Source of the DNA: CAWKGC01 sp963849005
GTDB taxonomy: Bacteria > Pseudomonadota > Gammaproteobacteria > Burkholderiales > Usitatibacteraceae
NCBI GenBank assembly: GCA_963849005.1
Contig: CAWKGC010000029.1
Coordinates: forward strand, 62,001 to 126,000
Reading direction: 5' to 3'
DNA: 64,000 nucleotides
In this document: piece after piece, positions 10,742 to 25,338 of the stretch
Layout: each line of letters begins with the position of its first letter
Numbering within the stretch: position 1 is the stretch's first letter
The notes under the pieces: generated by a model
What the model was told of the DNA's origin: nothing
What the model saw: the letters and a program-made list of their open reading frames with translations, nothing else
The model's database searches: none
Translations under genes and position numbers: made by a program

Positions 10742-11448
10742 TCATTTGCGTTTGGTCCCGGCGGGGCGGGTGAGCGCGATCCCGTTGGCGTAGCGCAGGT
10801 CGGCGTGCGCGTAGCCCTCGGCCTGCCGGTCGAGCTGCGGCAGCACCGAAAGGAAGCGCGAAAGCCGCAACTGGAGATCGCTGCGGCCGAGCTCGACGAC
10901 GAGGCCGGACTCGAGCACCACCTGCCAGGCGCGCCGCGGCGAAAGCCTGAGCTCGCGGACTTCCAGCGCGGCCGGCCTGAGTGAGGAGGAAATGTCGCCG
11001 TAAGTGCGCAGCATGTCCGCGGCGCTGCCCTCCGGCCCGGCAAGGCGCGGCAACTTCGCGTCCGTCGTCGCAGAGAACACCTCGCCATGCGTGTTCACCA
11101 ACCGCCCGTCGCCCCAGCGTGCCGCCGGCACGTGCGCCTCGATCGCCACTTCGAGCGCGTTCGGGAAGCGGTGCCTGACGGTCGCCTCGCGCACCCAGGC
11201 CAGCGTCTTCGCGGCGTCGCGCACCGCGGCCGGCTCGGCTGTCGAGCCCTGCACGGCCACGACCAGCCTCTCCAGGTCGACGCGCGCCACGCGCCCGGCG
11301 TCCCCGGTGAAGACGACCTGCTCGATCGGCCCCCGCGCCAGCGCGTCGTAGCCCGCCCAGAGCGCGGCGGCCAGCGCGGCGGCGACCGCGAGCCCGAGCG
11401 CCGCGCGCAGCGCGTTCCTGATCTTCATGCTGGAGACGGGCATCTCGT

Positions 11449-11452
<4 letters not shown>
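10742..11452 (-). CDS. ftsQ: cell division protein FtsQ
   Basis: Bitopic divisome protein that links early and late division proteins through FtsB/FtsL. A short cytoplasmic tail is followed by one membrane helix (residues about 14-33, [20 protein letters not shown]). Next comes a POTRA domain beginning [21 protein letters not shown], then the beta domain ([20 protein letters not shown]). 236 residues, intact, normal size. The start shares bases with the ddl stop (ATGA), so it is coupled to ddl. Confidence 0.93.
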
Positions 11453-12379
<927 letters not shown>

Positions 12380-12383
<4 letters not shown>

Positions 12384-13315
12384 GCCCGGTCTCCCACGAT
12401 GTGCACTTCGCGGGCGAGGTCGGCGCTCTTCCCTGGCCCATACGGTCTGTCTGCACGTGGTCGATGACGGCCTCGATGTCGGCGGCGCTGGCGCCGCCCT
12501 TGTTGACGATGAAGTTGGCGTGCTTCGTCGAGACCTGCGCGCCGCCGACGGCATAGCCCTTCAGCCCGCAGGCCTCGATGAGCCGCGCGGCGTGGTCGCC
12601 GTCCGGGTTGCGGAACACGGAGCCCGCGTTGGGCTCGCTCAGCGGCTGCGTGGCGACGCGCGCGCATGAGCAGTTCCTTGATGCGGCTGCATCGCGGCGA
12701 TTTCGTCGCCCCGCGCGAAGCGAGACCGTCGCGGAAATGAACCATTCCTCGTGAGGCAGCTTGAGCACCACGCGGCGGTAGCCGATCTCGTAGTCGTCCC
12801 GCGTGCGCGGTCGCGAACTCGCCGTCGTGCCCGAGCACGGTGACGCTTTCGACGTGCGTCCCACATCTCGCCGCCGTAGCAGCCGGCGTTCATCGCCAGC
12901 GCGCCCGCCTACGGTGCCGGGGATGCCCGCCATCCACTCCGCGCCGGCGCCGCCGTGCTTGGCGACGAAGCGCGCGAGGTGCGGCGCGGGGACGCCCGCG
13001 CCCGCGGTGAACACGAGGCGCTCGCCGCGATCAGCCTCCTGCGTGATCCCGGTGAGGGCGTGGTGCGTGAGCAGGACCGTCCCGGCGAAACCGCCGTCGC
13101 GCACCAGCAGGTTGCTGCCGAGGCCGACGAAGAGCACCGTCTCGCCCGCCGGCAGCGGCGCGCACGAAGGCGGCGAGGTCGGCGACGTCGGCCGGCTGGT
13201 AGAAAGTGCGCGCCTTGCCGCCGGCGCGCCAGCTGACATGCTTCGCCATCGGCTCGTCCCGCCGCAGCGTGCCGCGAAGCCTGGTCGAAAGTCGGTCGTG
13301 TTCGGCCATGTCCAT
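12380..13315 (-). CDS. murB: UDP-N-acetylenolpyruvoylglucosamine reductase (frame breaks)
   Basis: FAD enzyme that reduces UDP-GlcNAc-enolpyruvate to UDP-MurNAc. Seen: [20 protein letters not shown] at the N-terminus, the FAD loop [28 protein letters not shown], and [20 protein letters not shown] with the conserved serine/asparagine region. The end is [20 protein letters not shown] followed by the EAVIDHVQ helix. About 311 residues, with several one-base breaks between 12600 and 13160. The start shares bases with the murC stop (TGATG). Confidence 0.93.
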
Positions 13316-14722
13316 CAGCCCCGCCCCGCGGGTCTGGCCAGCTCGGGCGCGACGTTGGCGACCGAGCCCGCGCCCATCGAGATCACCACGTCGCCGGCCT
13401 TCAAGCGGCCGCGCACCGCATCGGGCACCTCGGCCACGGTCTCGACGAAGACCGGCTCGACCCTGCCTGCGACGCGGACGGCCCTTGCCAGCGCGCGCCC
13501 GTCGGCGGCGACGATGGGGGCTCGCCCGCGGGGTAGACGTCGGCGAGCACCAGTTCGTCGACGCTGGAGAGCACTTTCACGAAATCCTCGAAGAGATCGC
13601 GCGTGCGCGTGTAGCGATGCGGCTGGAACGCGAGCACGATGCGCCGGCCGGGAAAGGCGCCGCGCGCGGCGGCGATCGTCGCCGCCATTTCCGCCGGGTG
13701 GTGGCCGTAGTCGTCCACCAGCGTGAACTGCGCCGCCGCCGGCGAGCGGCACTTCGCCGAAGCGCTGGAAGCGGCGGCCGACGCCGGTGAATTCCGAGCA
13801 GCGCGCTTGGCGATCGCGCGCTTCCGGCGCGCCGACTTCGCGCGCGACCGCGATCGCGGCCAGCGCGTTGAGGACGTTGTGCTCGCCGGGGAGGTTGAGC
13901 GTGATTTCCAGCGGCGCGAAATCGCCGCGCGAGGCGATCGCGCGGAACTGCATGCGCCCGCCGCCGCCGCGGATGAATTCCGCGCGCAGGTCGGCGTCCT
14001 CTGCCCAGGCCGTAGGTGATCATCGGCCGCGTCACCCTGCGGCAGGATCGAGCGGACATTGGCGTCGTCGTGGCAGAGCACGGCGAGCCCGTAGAACGGC
14101 AGGTGGCCGAGGAATTCGGCGAACGCGCCCTTCAGCGCGCTCGAAGTCCTGGCCGTAGGTGTCCATGTGGTCGAAGTCGATGTTGGTCACCACCGACACG
14201 ACCGGCTGCGAGGTAAAGGAACGAGGCGTCCGACTCGTCGGCCTCCGCGACCAGGAACTCGCCCTTGCCGAGGCGCGCGTTGGTGCCGATGGAATTCAGC
14301 CGCCCGCCGATCACGCAGGTCGGGTCCATCCCCGCCTCGCCGAGGATCGCGGCGATGAGCGACGTCGTGGTGGTCTTGCCGTGCGTGCCGGCCACGGCGA
14401 TGCCCTGCTTGAAGCGCATGAGTTCCGCCAGCATCAGCGCGCGCGGCACGATCGGCACATGCGCCTCGCGGGCCGCGAGCACCTCCGGGTTGTCGGCATG
14501 GACCGCCGAGGACACCACCACCGCGTCGGCGCCGGCGATGTTTCCCGTCGCATGGCCGATGTGCACCGTGGCGCCGAGGCTCTGCAGGCGCTTGACCGGC
14601 GGCGACTCGGAAAGGTCGGAGCCGGTCACGGAATAGCCGAGGTTCATCATCACCTCGGCGATGCCCGACATGCCCGAGCCGCCGATGCCGACGAAGTGGA
14701 TGCGCTTGACCTTATGCCGCAT
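13315..14722 (-). CDS. murC: UDP-N-acetylmuramate--L-alanine ligase (frame breaks)
   Basis: First Mur ligase; it adds L-Ala to UDP-MurNAc. It starts [20 protein letters not shown], the Rossmann loop that binds UDP. The ATP loop [18 protein letters not shown] and [14 protein letters not shown] are intact in the first frame. The C-terminal domain is visible in later frames ([39 protein letters not shown]). About 469 residues, with breaks near 14215, 14145, 14005, 13740 and 13525. The ATG lies inside the end of murG. Confidence 0.94.
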
Positions 14723-15826
14723 GGGCCAGCTCCGCGCAGATGTCGGCACAGCGCCGCGTGGCATCGGGCTTGCCCAGCGCGCGCGCCTTCTTCGCCATCG
14801 CGGCGAGGCGCTCGCGCGTGAGGCCGCGCAGCAGTTCGCCCAGTTGCGCGGGCGTCGTCTCGAGTTGCCGCAACTGGATGCCGGCGTCCCCGGCGGCGAG
14901 GAAGCGGGCGTTGCCGGCCTGCTCGTCGGCGACGAACCACGGCAGGGGAAAGAGGATGCTCGCCACGCCGGCGCAGGCGATCTCGGCCACCGTGATCGCG
15001 CCGGAGCGGCAGATGAGCACGTCGCACCAGCCGTAGCGCGCGGCGATGTCGTCGATGAAGGCGACCACTTCGGCGCGCACGCCGGCGTCGCGGTACAGCG
15101 CGGCAAGCTGCTCGAAGTGCTTCTCGCCCGACTGGTGCACGACCTCGGGACGCTCGCTCTCGGCGAGCCCCTTGAGCGCGGCGACCACCAGTTCGCTCAG
15201 CGTCTGCGCGCCGAGGCTGCCGCCCACGACCAGCAGGCGCAGGCGGCCGCTGCGCCCGGCGTAGCGCGATCCCGGCTCCGGCATCGAGGCGATTTCCTCG
15301 CGCACCGGCGTGCCGGCCCATTCGACCTTCTTCGGTTTCGGCAGGCGCGCTGCGACCTTGTTGGCGGGCTTCTCGTCGAACGCGCCCGGCATGCCGACCA
15401 GCACGCGATCGGCGAGCAAGCGCGAGCACGCGATTGGTCGAGGCCGGCGGTCGCGCCCGGCTCGTGCACCACCAGCGGCTTGCCCCAGAGCGAGGCCATC
15501 ATGCCGCCGGGAAACGCGATGTAGCCGCCCATCGACAGGACGACGTCGGGACGCACGCGGAAGATCACCACGGTGGCCTGCCAGAACGCGACGAGCAGGC
15601 GCAGCGGCAGCAGCAGCCACGCGAGCGCGCCCTTGCCGCGCACGCCGCTCATCGACACCTGCTCCATCCTGTAGCCGGCCGCGGCGACCAGCTTGTTCTC
15701 CATGCCGGCGCGCGTGCCCATCCACACGATCTTCCAGCCGCGGCCGGCGAGTTCCTTCGCGATCGCGAGGCCGGGGAAGATGTGCCCGCCGGACCCGGCC
15801 GCCATGACGAGGAGTGTGCGGCTCAT
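14712..15826 (-). CDS. murG: undecaprenyldiphospho-muramoylpentapeptide GlcNAc transferase (one frame break)
   Basis: GT-B glycosyltransferase that converts lipid I to lipid II at the inner face of the membrane. The N-terminal G-loop is [20 protein letters not shown]. Further motifs are [31 protein letters not shown], and the acceptor and UDP-GlcNAc region [20 protein letters not shown]. About 370 residues after one break near 15430. The start overlaps the ftsW stop (ATGA) and the end overlaps the murC start. Confidence 0.95.
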
Positions 15827-16979
15827 CCGAGCGACCCTCCTCGCATCAGGTAGCGGTTTTCCCAATCGATGCGCAGCAGGATCGCCACGGCGACGCAATT
15901 GACGACGAGGCCGGTGCCGCCGAAGGAAAGGAACGGCAGCGTCAGTCCCTTCGTCGGGAGCAGGCCCACGTTCACGCCCATGTTGATCATCGCCTGCGCC
16001 GCGAGCCACACGCCGATGCCCTGCGCGACCAGCGCCGCGTAGTAGCGCTCCAGGCTCGTGGCCTGCCGGCCGACGGCGAAGGCGCGCACGATGAGGAAGA
16101 CGAACAGGCCGATCACCGCCATCACGCCGACGAAGCCGGTCTCCTCCGCGATCACCGCCAGCAGGAAATCGGTGTGCGCCTCCGGCAGGTAGAAGAGCTT
16201 CTCGACGCTGGCGCCCAGGCCCACGCCCAGCCATTCGCCGCGGCCGAAGGCGATCAGCGAGTGCGAAAGCTGGTAGCCCTTGCCGTAGGCGTCCGCCCAC
16301 GGGTCCATGAAGCCGAGGATGCGCTGCAGCCGGTAGGGCGAGGAAAGGATCAGCGCCGCGAAGGCGAGCGCCAGCGCCACGATGAGCCCGGCGAAGAGCC
16401 GCCAGTTGAGGCCGCCCAGGAACAGCACCGACATCGCGATCGTGGTCACCACCACCAGCGCGCCGAAGTCGGGCTCGCGCAGCAGCAGCGCGGCGATGAG
16501 GGTCATCACCGCCGAGCATCGGCAGGAAGCCCTTCTTCACGTCGTCCATGAATGCCGCCTTGCGCACCGTGTAGTCGGCGGCATACAGCACCACCAGCAG
16601 CTTCATGATCTCGGAGGGCTGGAACGTCGCGGGCCCCAGCGGGATCCAGCGGCGGCTGCCGTTCACCTCGCGGCCGATGCCCGGGATCAGCACCAGCACC
16701 AGGAGCAGCGTGCCGAACATGAAGAGGTAGGGCGCGGCCTGCTGCCAGAGCCGCAGCGGCACCTTGAACGCGGCGAACGCGGCCAGCGGCCCCGATCACG
16801 AGGTAGGTGCCGTGGCGGGTGAGGAAGTAGCTGGAGCGAAAGCCCGTGAAGCGCTCGGCCTCGGCCATCGCGATCGAGGCCGAATACACCATCACCAGCC
16901 CGATCGCGAGCAGCGCGAGCACGCTCCAGGCGAGCCCCTGGTCGACGGCGGAGTCGCGGCGGGCGGGGTTGTAGAACAT
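15823..16979 (-). CDS. ftsW: peptidoglycan glycosyltransferase FtsW (frame breaks)
   Basis: SEDS-family polytopic protein that polymerises septal glycan with FtsI. It starts [18 protein letters not shown] and continues with membrane helices. The SEDS hallmark [20 protein letters not shown] is present, and the last helices end with [20 protein letters not shown]. About 385 residues after joining frames near 16790 and 16510. The start overlaps the murD stop. Confidence 0.94.
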
Positions 16980-18365
16980 CAGTGCCCGGCCCCCGCGACG
17001 GCGCGCGCGGCGGCGGCGAAGGCCTCGCCGCGATGCGAGTAGTTGCGGAACATGTCGAAGCTCGCGCACGCGGGCGACAGCAGCACCGCGTCGCCCGGCC
17101 TCGCCAGGCTGGCCGCCTTGGCGACGGCATCGTCCATGTCGCCGGCCCTGACCAGCATGATGCCCGGTCCCAGCAGGGCCGCCTCGATGGCGCGGCGCGT
17201 CCCGGCCGATCAACACCACGGCGCGGGCATGCTCGAGCACGACCTGGCCTGAGCGGCGCGAAGTCCTGCCCCTTGCCGTCGCCTCCGGCGATCAGCACCA
17301 CCGGCTGCGCGAAGCCTTCCAGCGCGGCGACCGTCGCGCCGACATTGGTGCCCTTCGAATCGTCGTAGAAGCGCACGCCGTTCGCCTCCGCGACGAGCTC
17401 GGTGCGGTGCGGCAGGCCCGGGAAGCGGCGCAGGCCGTCGAAAGCGGCGAGCGCGAGCACGCCGGCCTCGCGGACCAGCGCGCTGGCGGCCAGCGCGTTC
17501 AATGCGTTGTGGCGGCCCGGCACGGCGACCTCGCCCATCCCGATCAGCGCGTCGCTTCCCTGCACGAGGCAGCCGCGCGCGGCATCGATGCCGTAATCGC
17601 GCGCGCCTTTCGGCAGGCCGCCGCCGAAGCTGATCGTGCCGGTTCTCGCGCCCCATCGCGCGCGACCATTCATCGTCGCGGTTCACCAACCTCGTCGTGG
17701 CATTGCCGAAAATGCGCTCCTTGGCGCGCGCGTAGTCGGCAATGCCGTCATAGCGGTCGAGATGGTCCTGCGTCACGTTCAGCACCGTCGCGCAATCGAG
17801 GTCCAGCGACGACGTGGTCTCGAGCTGGTAGCTCGAGAGCTCCACCACGTTGACGTCGGGCTGGCCGGCGTCCTCCGCGGCGCGCAAGGCGTCGAGCACG
17901 GGCAGCCCGATGTTGCCGGCCACCACCGTGCGCAGGCCCGCGGCGCGGCACATCCCGCCCGCCATCGCGGTCACGGTGGACTTGCCGTTGGTGCCCGTTA
18001 TCCCGATCATGCGCGGCCTGGCATTCCCCAGAAGGCGAAGCGCGCGGGCAAAGATCTCGACGTCGCCGACGATCTCGATGCCGCGCCTTTTTGCTTCGAC
18101 GAGAAGCGGGTCACGCAGCGCAATACCCGGACTCGCAGCGATCGTGTCCACTCCCGGAAGAAGGGCCTGCGCCTCGAAGCGGCCCGAGGACAAGCTCGCA
18201 GGCGGGGAACCCAGCGCGGACCACTTCCAGCGCCGGAGGCTCAACGCGCGTATCCGCCGCGCGGAGCCGCGCGCCATGGCGCGCGAGCCAGCGGATGCAC
18301 GAAAGCCCCGTGTCGCCGAGGCCGAGGACGAGTACCTGCCTGCCGTTCCAGTTCGCATCGGTCAT
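16979..18365 (-). CDS. murD: UDP-N-acetylmuramoylalanine--D-glutamate ligase (frame breaks)
   Basis: Second Mur ligase; it adds D-Glu. The N-terminal domain [20 protein letters not shown] binds UDP. The ATP loop is [20 protein letters not shown], followed by [19 protein letters not shown] and [12 protein letters not shown]. The C-terminal domain shows [20 protein letters not shown] and [13 protein letters not shown]. About 462 residues; breaks near 18180, 17650 and 17255. It lies five to sixteen bases after mraY, depending on where mraY ends. Confidence 0.94.
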
Positions 18366-18369
18366 CTCC

Positions 18370-19460
18370 TTAGCGCAGTTTCAGGAAGTCGACAATCCGA
18401 AGAGCACGAGCATCATCGTGATGATCCAGGAAACGACACCGACCACTTGGTTTTCTTTCCAGCCCTTCAATTCGTAGTGGTGGTGCAGCGGCGCCATGCG
18501 GAAGACGCGCCTGCCGGTCAGCTTGAAGGACACCACCTGGATGATCACGGAGAGCGTCTCGACGACGAACACGCCGCCCATGATGAAAAGCACGATCTCC
18601 TGGCGCACCACGAGCGCCACGATGCCCAGCGCCGCGCCGAGCGCCAGCGCGCCGACGTCGCCCATGAACACCTCGGCCGGGTAGGCGTTGAACCAGAGGA
18701 AGGCGAGTCCCGCGCCGGCCATCGCGCCGCAGAAGACGGCAAGCTCGCCGGCGCCGGCGATGTAGGGAAAGCCGAGGTATTTCGAGAACACCACGTTGCC
18801 GGTGACGTAGGCGAAGACGGCAAGCGCGGCGGCGATCATCACGGTGGGCATGATCGCCAGCCCGTCGAGGCCGTCGGTGAGGTTGACCGCGTTGGACGTG
18901 CCCACCACGACGAAGTAGCCGAGGATGATGAAGCCGATGGTGCCCAGCGGTATCGCGACGGTCTTGAAGAACGGCACGATCAGCTCGGTCTGCTGCGGCA
19001 GCTTCGCGCTGTACGCGAGCACGGTCACCGCCGCGATCGCGATCGCCGATTGCCAGAACATCTTGGTGCGCGCCGAAAGCCCCTTCGGGTTGCGGTGCAC
19101 GACCTTGCGCCAGTCGTCCACCCAGCCGATCGCGCCGAACCCGAGCGTGGTGAGCAGGCAGATCCAGACGTAGCGGTTCTCGAGGTCCGCCCAGAGCAGG
19201 GTGGTGATCGCGACCGACACGAGGATCAGCGCGCCGCCCATGGTCGGGGTGCCCGTCTTGACCAGGTGCGTCTGCGGGCCGTCGTCGCGCACCGACTGGC
19301 CGATCTTGTAGGCCGTGAGCCTGCGGATCATCGCCGGGCCGATCACGAAGGAGATCGCCAGCGCCGTGAGCGCCGCCAGCACCACGCGCAGCGTGATGTA
19401 GGTGAAGACGTTGAAGGCGCGCACGTCGCGCGCGAGCCATTGCGCGAGTTCAAGCAGCAT
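18370..19460 (-). CDS. mraY: phospho-N-acetylmuramoyl-pentapeptide transferase
   Basis: Integral membrane enzyme that makes lipid I from UDP-MurNAc-pentapeptide and undecaprenyl phosphate. Ten membrane helices; catalytic motifs [26 protein letters not shown] and [10 protein letters not shown] are all visible. The frame is intact from 19460 but ends early as GLSTS at 18381. A one-base change near 18388 would restore the usual MraY ending FLKLR with a stop at 18370, so that end is used here. The start overlaps the murF end by 11 bases. Confidence 0.96.
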
Positions 19461-20850
19461 GGCCGCCTCCCGCCCCGCCCACGTCGGCGATCGCGCCCGC
19501 GACCCGCTCCATCGCCATGAAGCGCGAGCCCTTCACCAGCACCGTCGTTCCGGGCGCGAGTTCCGGCTCCAGCGCGGCGAGCAGGTCCTCGACCGCGGCG
19601 AAGTGCCGCGCCGGGCCGCCGAAGGCCTCCGCGGCATGGACGCTCGCCGGCCCGAGCGCGAACAATGCGTCGACCCCGGCAGCGCGGGCGCAGGCGCCGA
19701 CCTGCGCATGCATCTGCGCGCCGTCCTCGCCGAGCTCGCCCATGTCGCCCATCACGAACACCCGGCGGCCCGGCTGCTGCGCCAGCACCTTGAGCGCCGC
19801 CTTCATCGAGTCCGGGTTCGCGTTGTAGCTGTCGTCGATCACCACCGCGCCGTTGCGCCCGGCGCGGCGCGTGAGCCGGCCCAGCACGCCTTCGAAGCCG
19901 GCAAGCCCCAGCTGCATCGCCCGCGGCGGGATGTCGAGCGCGTACGCCGCGGCGCACGCGGCGCATGCATTGCGCGCGTTGTGCTCTCCGGCCACCTGCA
20001 GGCGCACGGCAAAGGCGTCCGTCGGCGTGACGAAGCGCACCTGCTCGCCCTCCACCGTGGCGCGCACGTCGGCGTCCCGGCGAGAGCCCGAAAGTGACGA
20101 TGCGCCGCCCGGCGTTCAGGCCCTTCCAGTAATCGGCAAAGCGATCGTCGGCGTTCACCAGGGCGACGCCGCCGGAGCGCAGGCCCGCGTAGATCTCGCC
20201 CTTGGCCTGGGCGATCGCATCGAGCGAGCCCATGGGGCCCAGGTGCGCGCGCTGCGCGTTGTTCACCAGCGCGACCCCGGGCGCGGCGAGCCTCGTGAGG
20301 TAGTCGATCTCGCCGGGATGGTTCATGCCCATCTCGACCACCGCGTAGCGATGCTGCTCGCGCAGCCGCATGAGGGTAAGCGGCACGCCGATGGCATTGT
20401 TGAGGTTGCCGCGGGTGGCGAGGACCGCGTCCCTGCCGCCGCAATGCGCGGCGAGGATCGCGGCAAGCATCTCCTTCACCGTGGTCTTGCCGTTGCTTCC
20501 CGTGAGCGCCACCACGGGCAGCGCAAACCGGCTGCGCCAGTTGGCGGCGAGCCGGCCCAGCCCCGCGAGCGTGTCTTCCACCATCACCTGCGGCAACGGG
20601 ATTTGCGTCTCTACGCGGCGCGATACCATCGCCGCCGCCGCGCCCCGCCTCGCGGCTTCATCGAGATAGGCGTGGCCGTCGAATTTCTCGCCGATGAGCG
20701 CCACGAAAAGGTCCCCGGGGGCCACGGTGCGGCTGTCGGTGCTGACGCCGGAGAACGCCGCGCGCGGGCCGATCGCCTCGCCGGCGACGGCGCCCGCGGC
20801 CTCCGCGATGTCCATGAGCATCGGCGCGTGCGCGCCCGGTTCCGCGCCGT

Positions 20851-20854
<4 letters not shown>
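19450..20854 (-). CDS. murF: UDP-N-acetylmuramoyl-tripeptide--D-alanyl-D-alanine ligase (one frame break)
   Basis: Last cytoplasmic Mur ligase; it adds D-Ala-D-Ala made by Ddl. Motifs: [18 protein letters not shown] (N-terminal), [19 protein letters not shown] (ATP loop), [37 protein letters not shown] and [12 protein letters not shown]. About 468 residues after one break near 20080. The start overlaps the murE stop (ATGA). Confidence 0.95.
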
Positions 20855-22328
<1,474 letters not shown>

Positions 22329-22332
<4 letters not shown>

Positions 22333-24047
22333 CCCGGCGCCCCGTCGGGCTTCGCCGCCGCCTGGTGGCCTTCGGCGTCCGGCGGCACCGACATCATGCG
22401 CAGCGCCGCGCCCATCACCTGCGCGAACACGGGCGCGCTCACGTCGCCGCCGTAGAACTTGCCCGCGGAGGGCTCGTCGATCATCACGCCGATGATGTAG
22501 CGCGGGTCCGAGACCGGCGCGTAGCCGACGAAGGTGGCGACGTAGGCGTTGTCGGCGTACTGGCCGTTGACGATCTTCCACGCCGTTCCGGTCTTGCCCG
22601 CGACGCGGTAGCCCGGCACCTGCGCGCGCGTGGCCGTGCCGCCGGCGAGCACCACGCGCTCGAGCATCGCCGACACCGTCTGCGCGGTGGCGGCCGAAAG
22701 GATCGGCTTGCCGATCGGATGCGATTCGGTCTTGAGCAGCGTGATCGGCAGCAGCCGGCCGTCGTTGGTGAAAAGCGTATAGGAGCGCGCGAGCTGCAGC
22801 AGGCTCACCGAGACGCCGTAGCCGTAGGACATGGTCGCCTGCTCGATCGGGCGCCAGGTCTTCCACGAGCGCAGCTTGCCGCCCGCCTCGCCGGGGAATC
22901 CGGTGAGGGGCGCCTTGCCGAAGCCCAGTTCGCTGTACACCGTCCAGAGTTTTTCCGGCGACATCCTGAGCGCGATCTTGGCGGTGCCGATGTTGGACGA
23001 TTTCTGCACGATCTCCCAGGTCGTGAGCTGCGCCTTGGGATGCGTGTCCGTGACCGTCCCGCCGGGCATGACGAGGGTGGCGCCCGTTTCCGTGATGGTG
23101 TCGGGCTTGACGATCCCGGCCTCGATCGCCGCGGCGATCGCGAAGGGCTTGAAGGTCGAGCCCGGCTCGAAGGTGTCGGTGACCGAGCGGTTGCGCGTCT
23201 GGCGCCCGGTGACCGATTGGCGGTTGTTCGGGTTGTAGTCGGGCTGGTTCACGAGCGCCAGCACCTCGCCGGTCCTGGCATCGATCACCACCAGCGAGCC
23301 GCCCTTGGCCTTGTTCGCCTCCACCGCGCCCTTCAGTTCCTTGTGCGCGAGGAACTGCAGGCGCTGGTCGATGGACAGCGTGATGGCGCGGCCTTCGCGC
23401 GGGGCGCGCAGGTTCTCCACATCCTCGACGATGCGGCCCTTGCGGTCCTTGATCACGCGCCGGCTCCCGGGCACGCCCGCGAGCCTTTCCTGTTGCGCCA
23501 ATTCGATGCCTTCCTGCCCGGCGTCGTCGATGCCGGTGAAGCCGACCACGTGCGCCATCACCTCGCCCGCGGGATAGAAGCGGCGGTACTCGCGCTGCTG
23601 GAACACGCCCGGGATGCGCAATGCCATCACCTTGGCGGCCTGTTCTGGCGAAATCTGGCGCTTCAACCAGGCAAACTGGCGATCCTTTTCGGCGACTTTC
23701 TGGCGGATCTCGCGCGCTTCCATGCCGAGGGCGCGCGCGAGCTTCGCGATTTGCGCGTCGTCGGCCTCGAGGTCCTCGGGGCTCGCCCAGATCGATTCGG
23801 CCGGGGTCGAGATCGCCAGCGGCTGGCCCTGCCGGTCGCGCACGGCGCCCCTCGAGGCAGGCATCTCGACCACGCGCCCGTAGCGCGCCTCGCCCTTGGC
23901 CTGCAGGAAGCTGTTGTTCAGTCCCTGCAGGAAGAACGCGCGGGCGGCGAGGACGGCGAATCCCGAAACCAGCACGATCAGCAACGCCCGCGAGCGCCAC
24001 CCCTCGAGGCGCAGGCGCAGTCCCGGGGCGCGCTTCTCGAACTTCAT
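22329..24047 (-). CDS. ftsI: septal peptidoglycan transpeptidase FtsI (PBP3)
   Basis: Class B penicillin-binding protein that cross-links septal wall with FtsW. One membrane helix at residues about 21-40, then the pedestal domain. Transpeptidase motifs: STFK with catalytic Ser297 and Lys300, SSN at 350-352, and KTGT from Lys485. 572 residues, intact. The start MKFEKRAPG at 24047 is chosen because it sits on the ftsL stop; an in-frame upstream extension would run through ftsL. Confidence 0.96.
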
Positions 24048-24325
24048 TTCTGCCCCCCGTCTTCCTGCGGCGCGAGCACCACGGTGCTCTTCGCGTCGGG
24101 AAGCCTCATGCCCAGCGATTGCGCGGCGATCTTCTCGATGCGCTTGTTGGTCGACCACGTGCCCTGCTCGAGGGTGAGCTGGGTGTACTCCTCCTGCAGC
24201 TTGCGCGAGACGTCCTGCTCGGCCTGCAGCTCGATGAAGAGCTTGCGTGCCGCGTGCTGCGAGGTGACCGCGCCGAGCGCGCAAGCCACCAGGAGCGCCA
24301 GCAGGATCGCGTTGACGCGATTCAC
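24044..24325 (-). CDS. ftsL: cell division protein FtsL
   Basis: Short bitopic protein of 93 residues. N-terminal membrane helix ([20 protein letters not shown]) followed by a coiled-coil-like heptad region ([20 protein letters not shown]). The end YVVLAP-type motif appears as [10 protein letters not shown]. It binds FtsB and FtsQ in the divisome. Its place between rsmH and ftsI with overlapping ends supports the call. Confidence 0.92.
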   Translation of the reverse strand: MNRVNAILLALLVACALGAVTSQHAARKLFIELQAEQDVSRKLQEEYTQLTLEQGTWSTNKRIEKIAAQSLGMRLPDAKSTVVLAPQEDGGQK

Positions 24326-25251
24326 GCGGCCCCCGTGCGTTCGGCCACGCGCAACGTGGCGCTGCGGGCGCGCGGGTTGGCGCGGATTTCCGCCTCGCCC
24401 GCCTTCACCGCCTTGCCCACGAGCCGCATCGGCGCGGGAGCGATCTCGGAGGCGCGCACCGGCACGCCGCGCGGAAGCTTGTCGCCGGTGGACTGGTCGC
24501 GCATGAAGTGCTTGACGATGCGGTCCTCGAGGGAATGGAAGCTGATCACGGCGAGCCGCCCGCCGGGCTTGAGCAATCCCATCGCGCGCGGCAAGGTCAC
24601 CGCGAGCTCTTCAAGCTCCTGATTGACGTGAATCCGAAGAGCCTGAAAGGTCCGCGTCGCCGGGTGCTGCCCCGGCTCGCGCGTACGAACCGCGCCGCCC
24701 ACGAGTGCGGCAAGTTCGCCCGTCCTGAGGATGGGCCGCTCGCGCCTTGCCGCAACAATCGCTCTTGCAACCTGCCCAGCAAACCGTTCTTCACCATGGG
24801 TCGAGATGACCTCCTTGATTTCTTTTTCTTCGGCGCGCTGCAGGAACTGCGCCGCGCTCTCCCCGCGCGTCGGGTCCATGCGCATGTCGAGCGGGCCGTC
24901 GCGCATGAAGCTGAAGCCGCGCGAGGCATCGTCCAGCTGGGGCGAGGAGACGCCGAGGTCGAGCAGCACCCCGTCGACTTCGGTCACCCCCCTGCGGCTG
25001 AGCGCGTCTTGCATTTCGGAAAACCGCCCATGGATCAGTTCAAGACGTCGATCCTGGATCGCGCAAGCCGCAAGCGCCTCGGGGTCTTGATCAAAAGCGA
25101 AAAGTCTTCCGCGAACACCAAGACGGGCGAGGAGGGCCGCGCTGTGCCCGCCGCGGCCAAAGGTTCCATCGACGTAAGTACCTTCGGGACGGACGGCGAG
25201 CGCAAGGATTGCTTCTTCGACGAGGACCGGGACATGGGCAGCCTCACTCAC
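24322..25251 (-). CDS. rsmH: 16S rRNA (cytosine(1402)-N(4))-methyltransferase
   Basis: Also called MraW. SAM-binding start [13 protein letters not shown] then [18 protein letters not shown]. Family motifs [34 protein letters not shown] and [16 protein letters not shown] are all present. 309 residues, intact, normal length. It methylates the P-site cytosine of 16S rRNA. Second gene of the dcw cluster, 87 bases after mraZ. Confidence 0.97.
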   Translation of the reverse strand: MSEAAHVPVLVEEAILALAVRPEGTYVDGTFGRGGHSAALLARLGVRGRLFAFDQDPEALAACAIQDRRLELIHGRFSEMQDALSRRGVTEVDGVLLDLGVSSPQLDDASRGFSFMRDGPLDMRMDPTRGESAAQFLQRAEEKEIKEVISTHGEERFAGQVARAIVAARRERPILRTGELAALVGGAVRTREPGQHPATRTFQALRIHVNQELEELAVTLPRAMGLLKPGGRLAVISFHSLEDRIVKHFMRDQSTGDKLPRGVPVRASEIAPAPMRLVGKAVKAGEAEIRANPRARSATLRVAERTGAA

Positions 25252-25338
25252 GGGTGGAAAAGGTGTCTGCGGACTGGGAGGGCATTCGTCGCCGGCTTCG
25301 CGCCGGCGTTGACCCTGGGCCAGGTCGCGGCGCGCCTA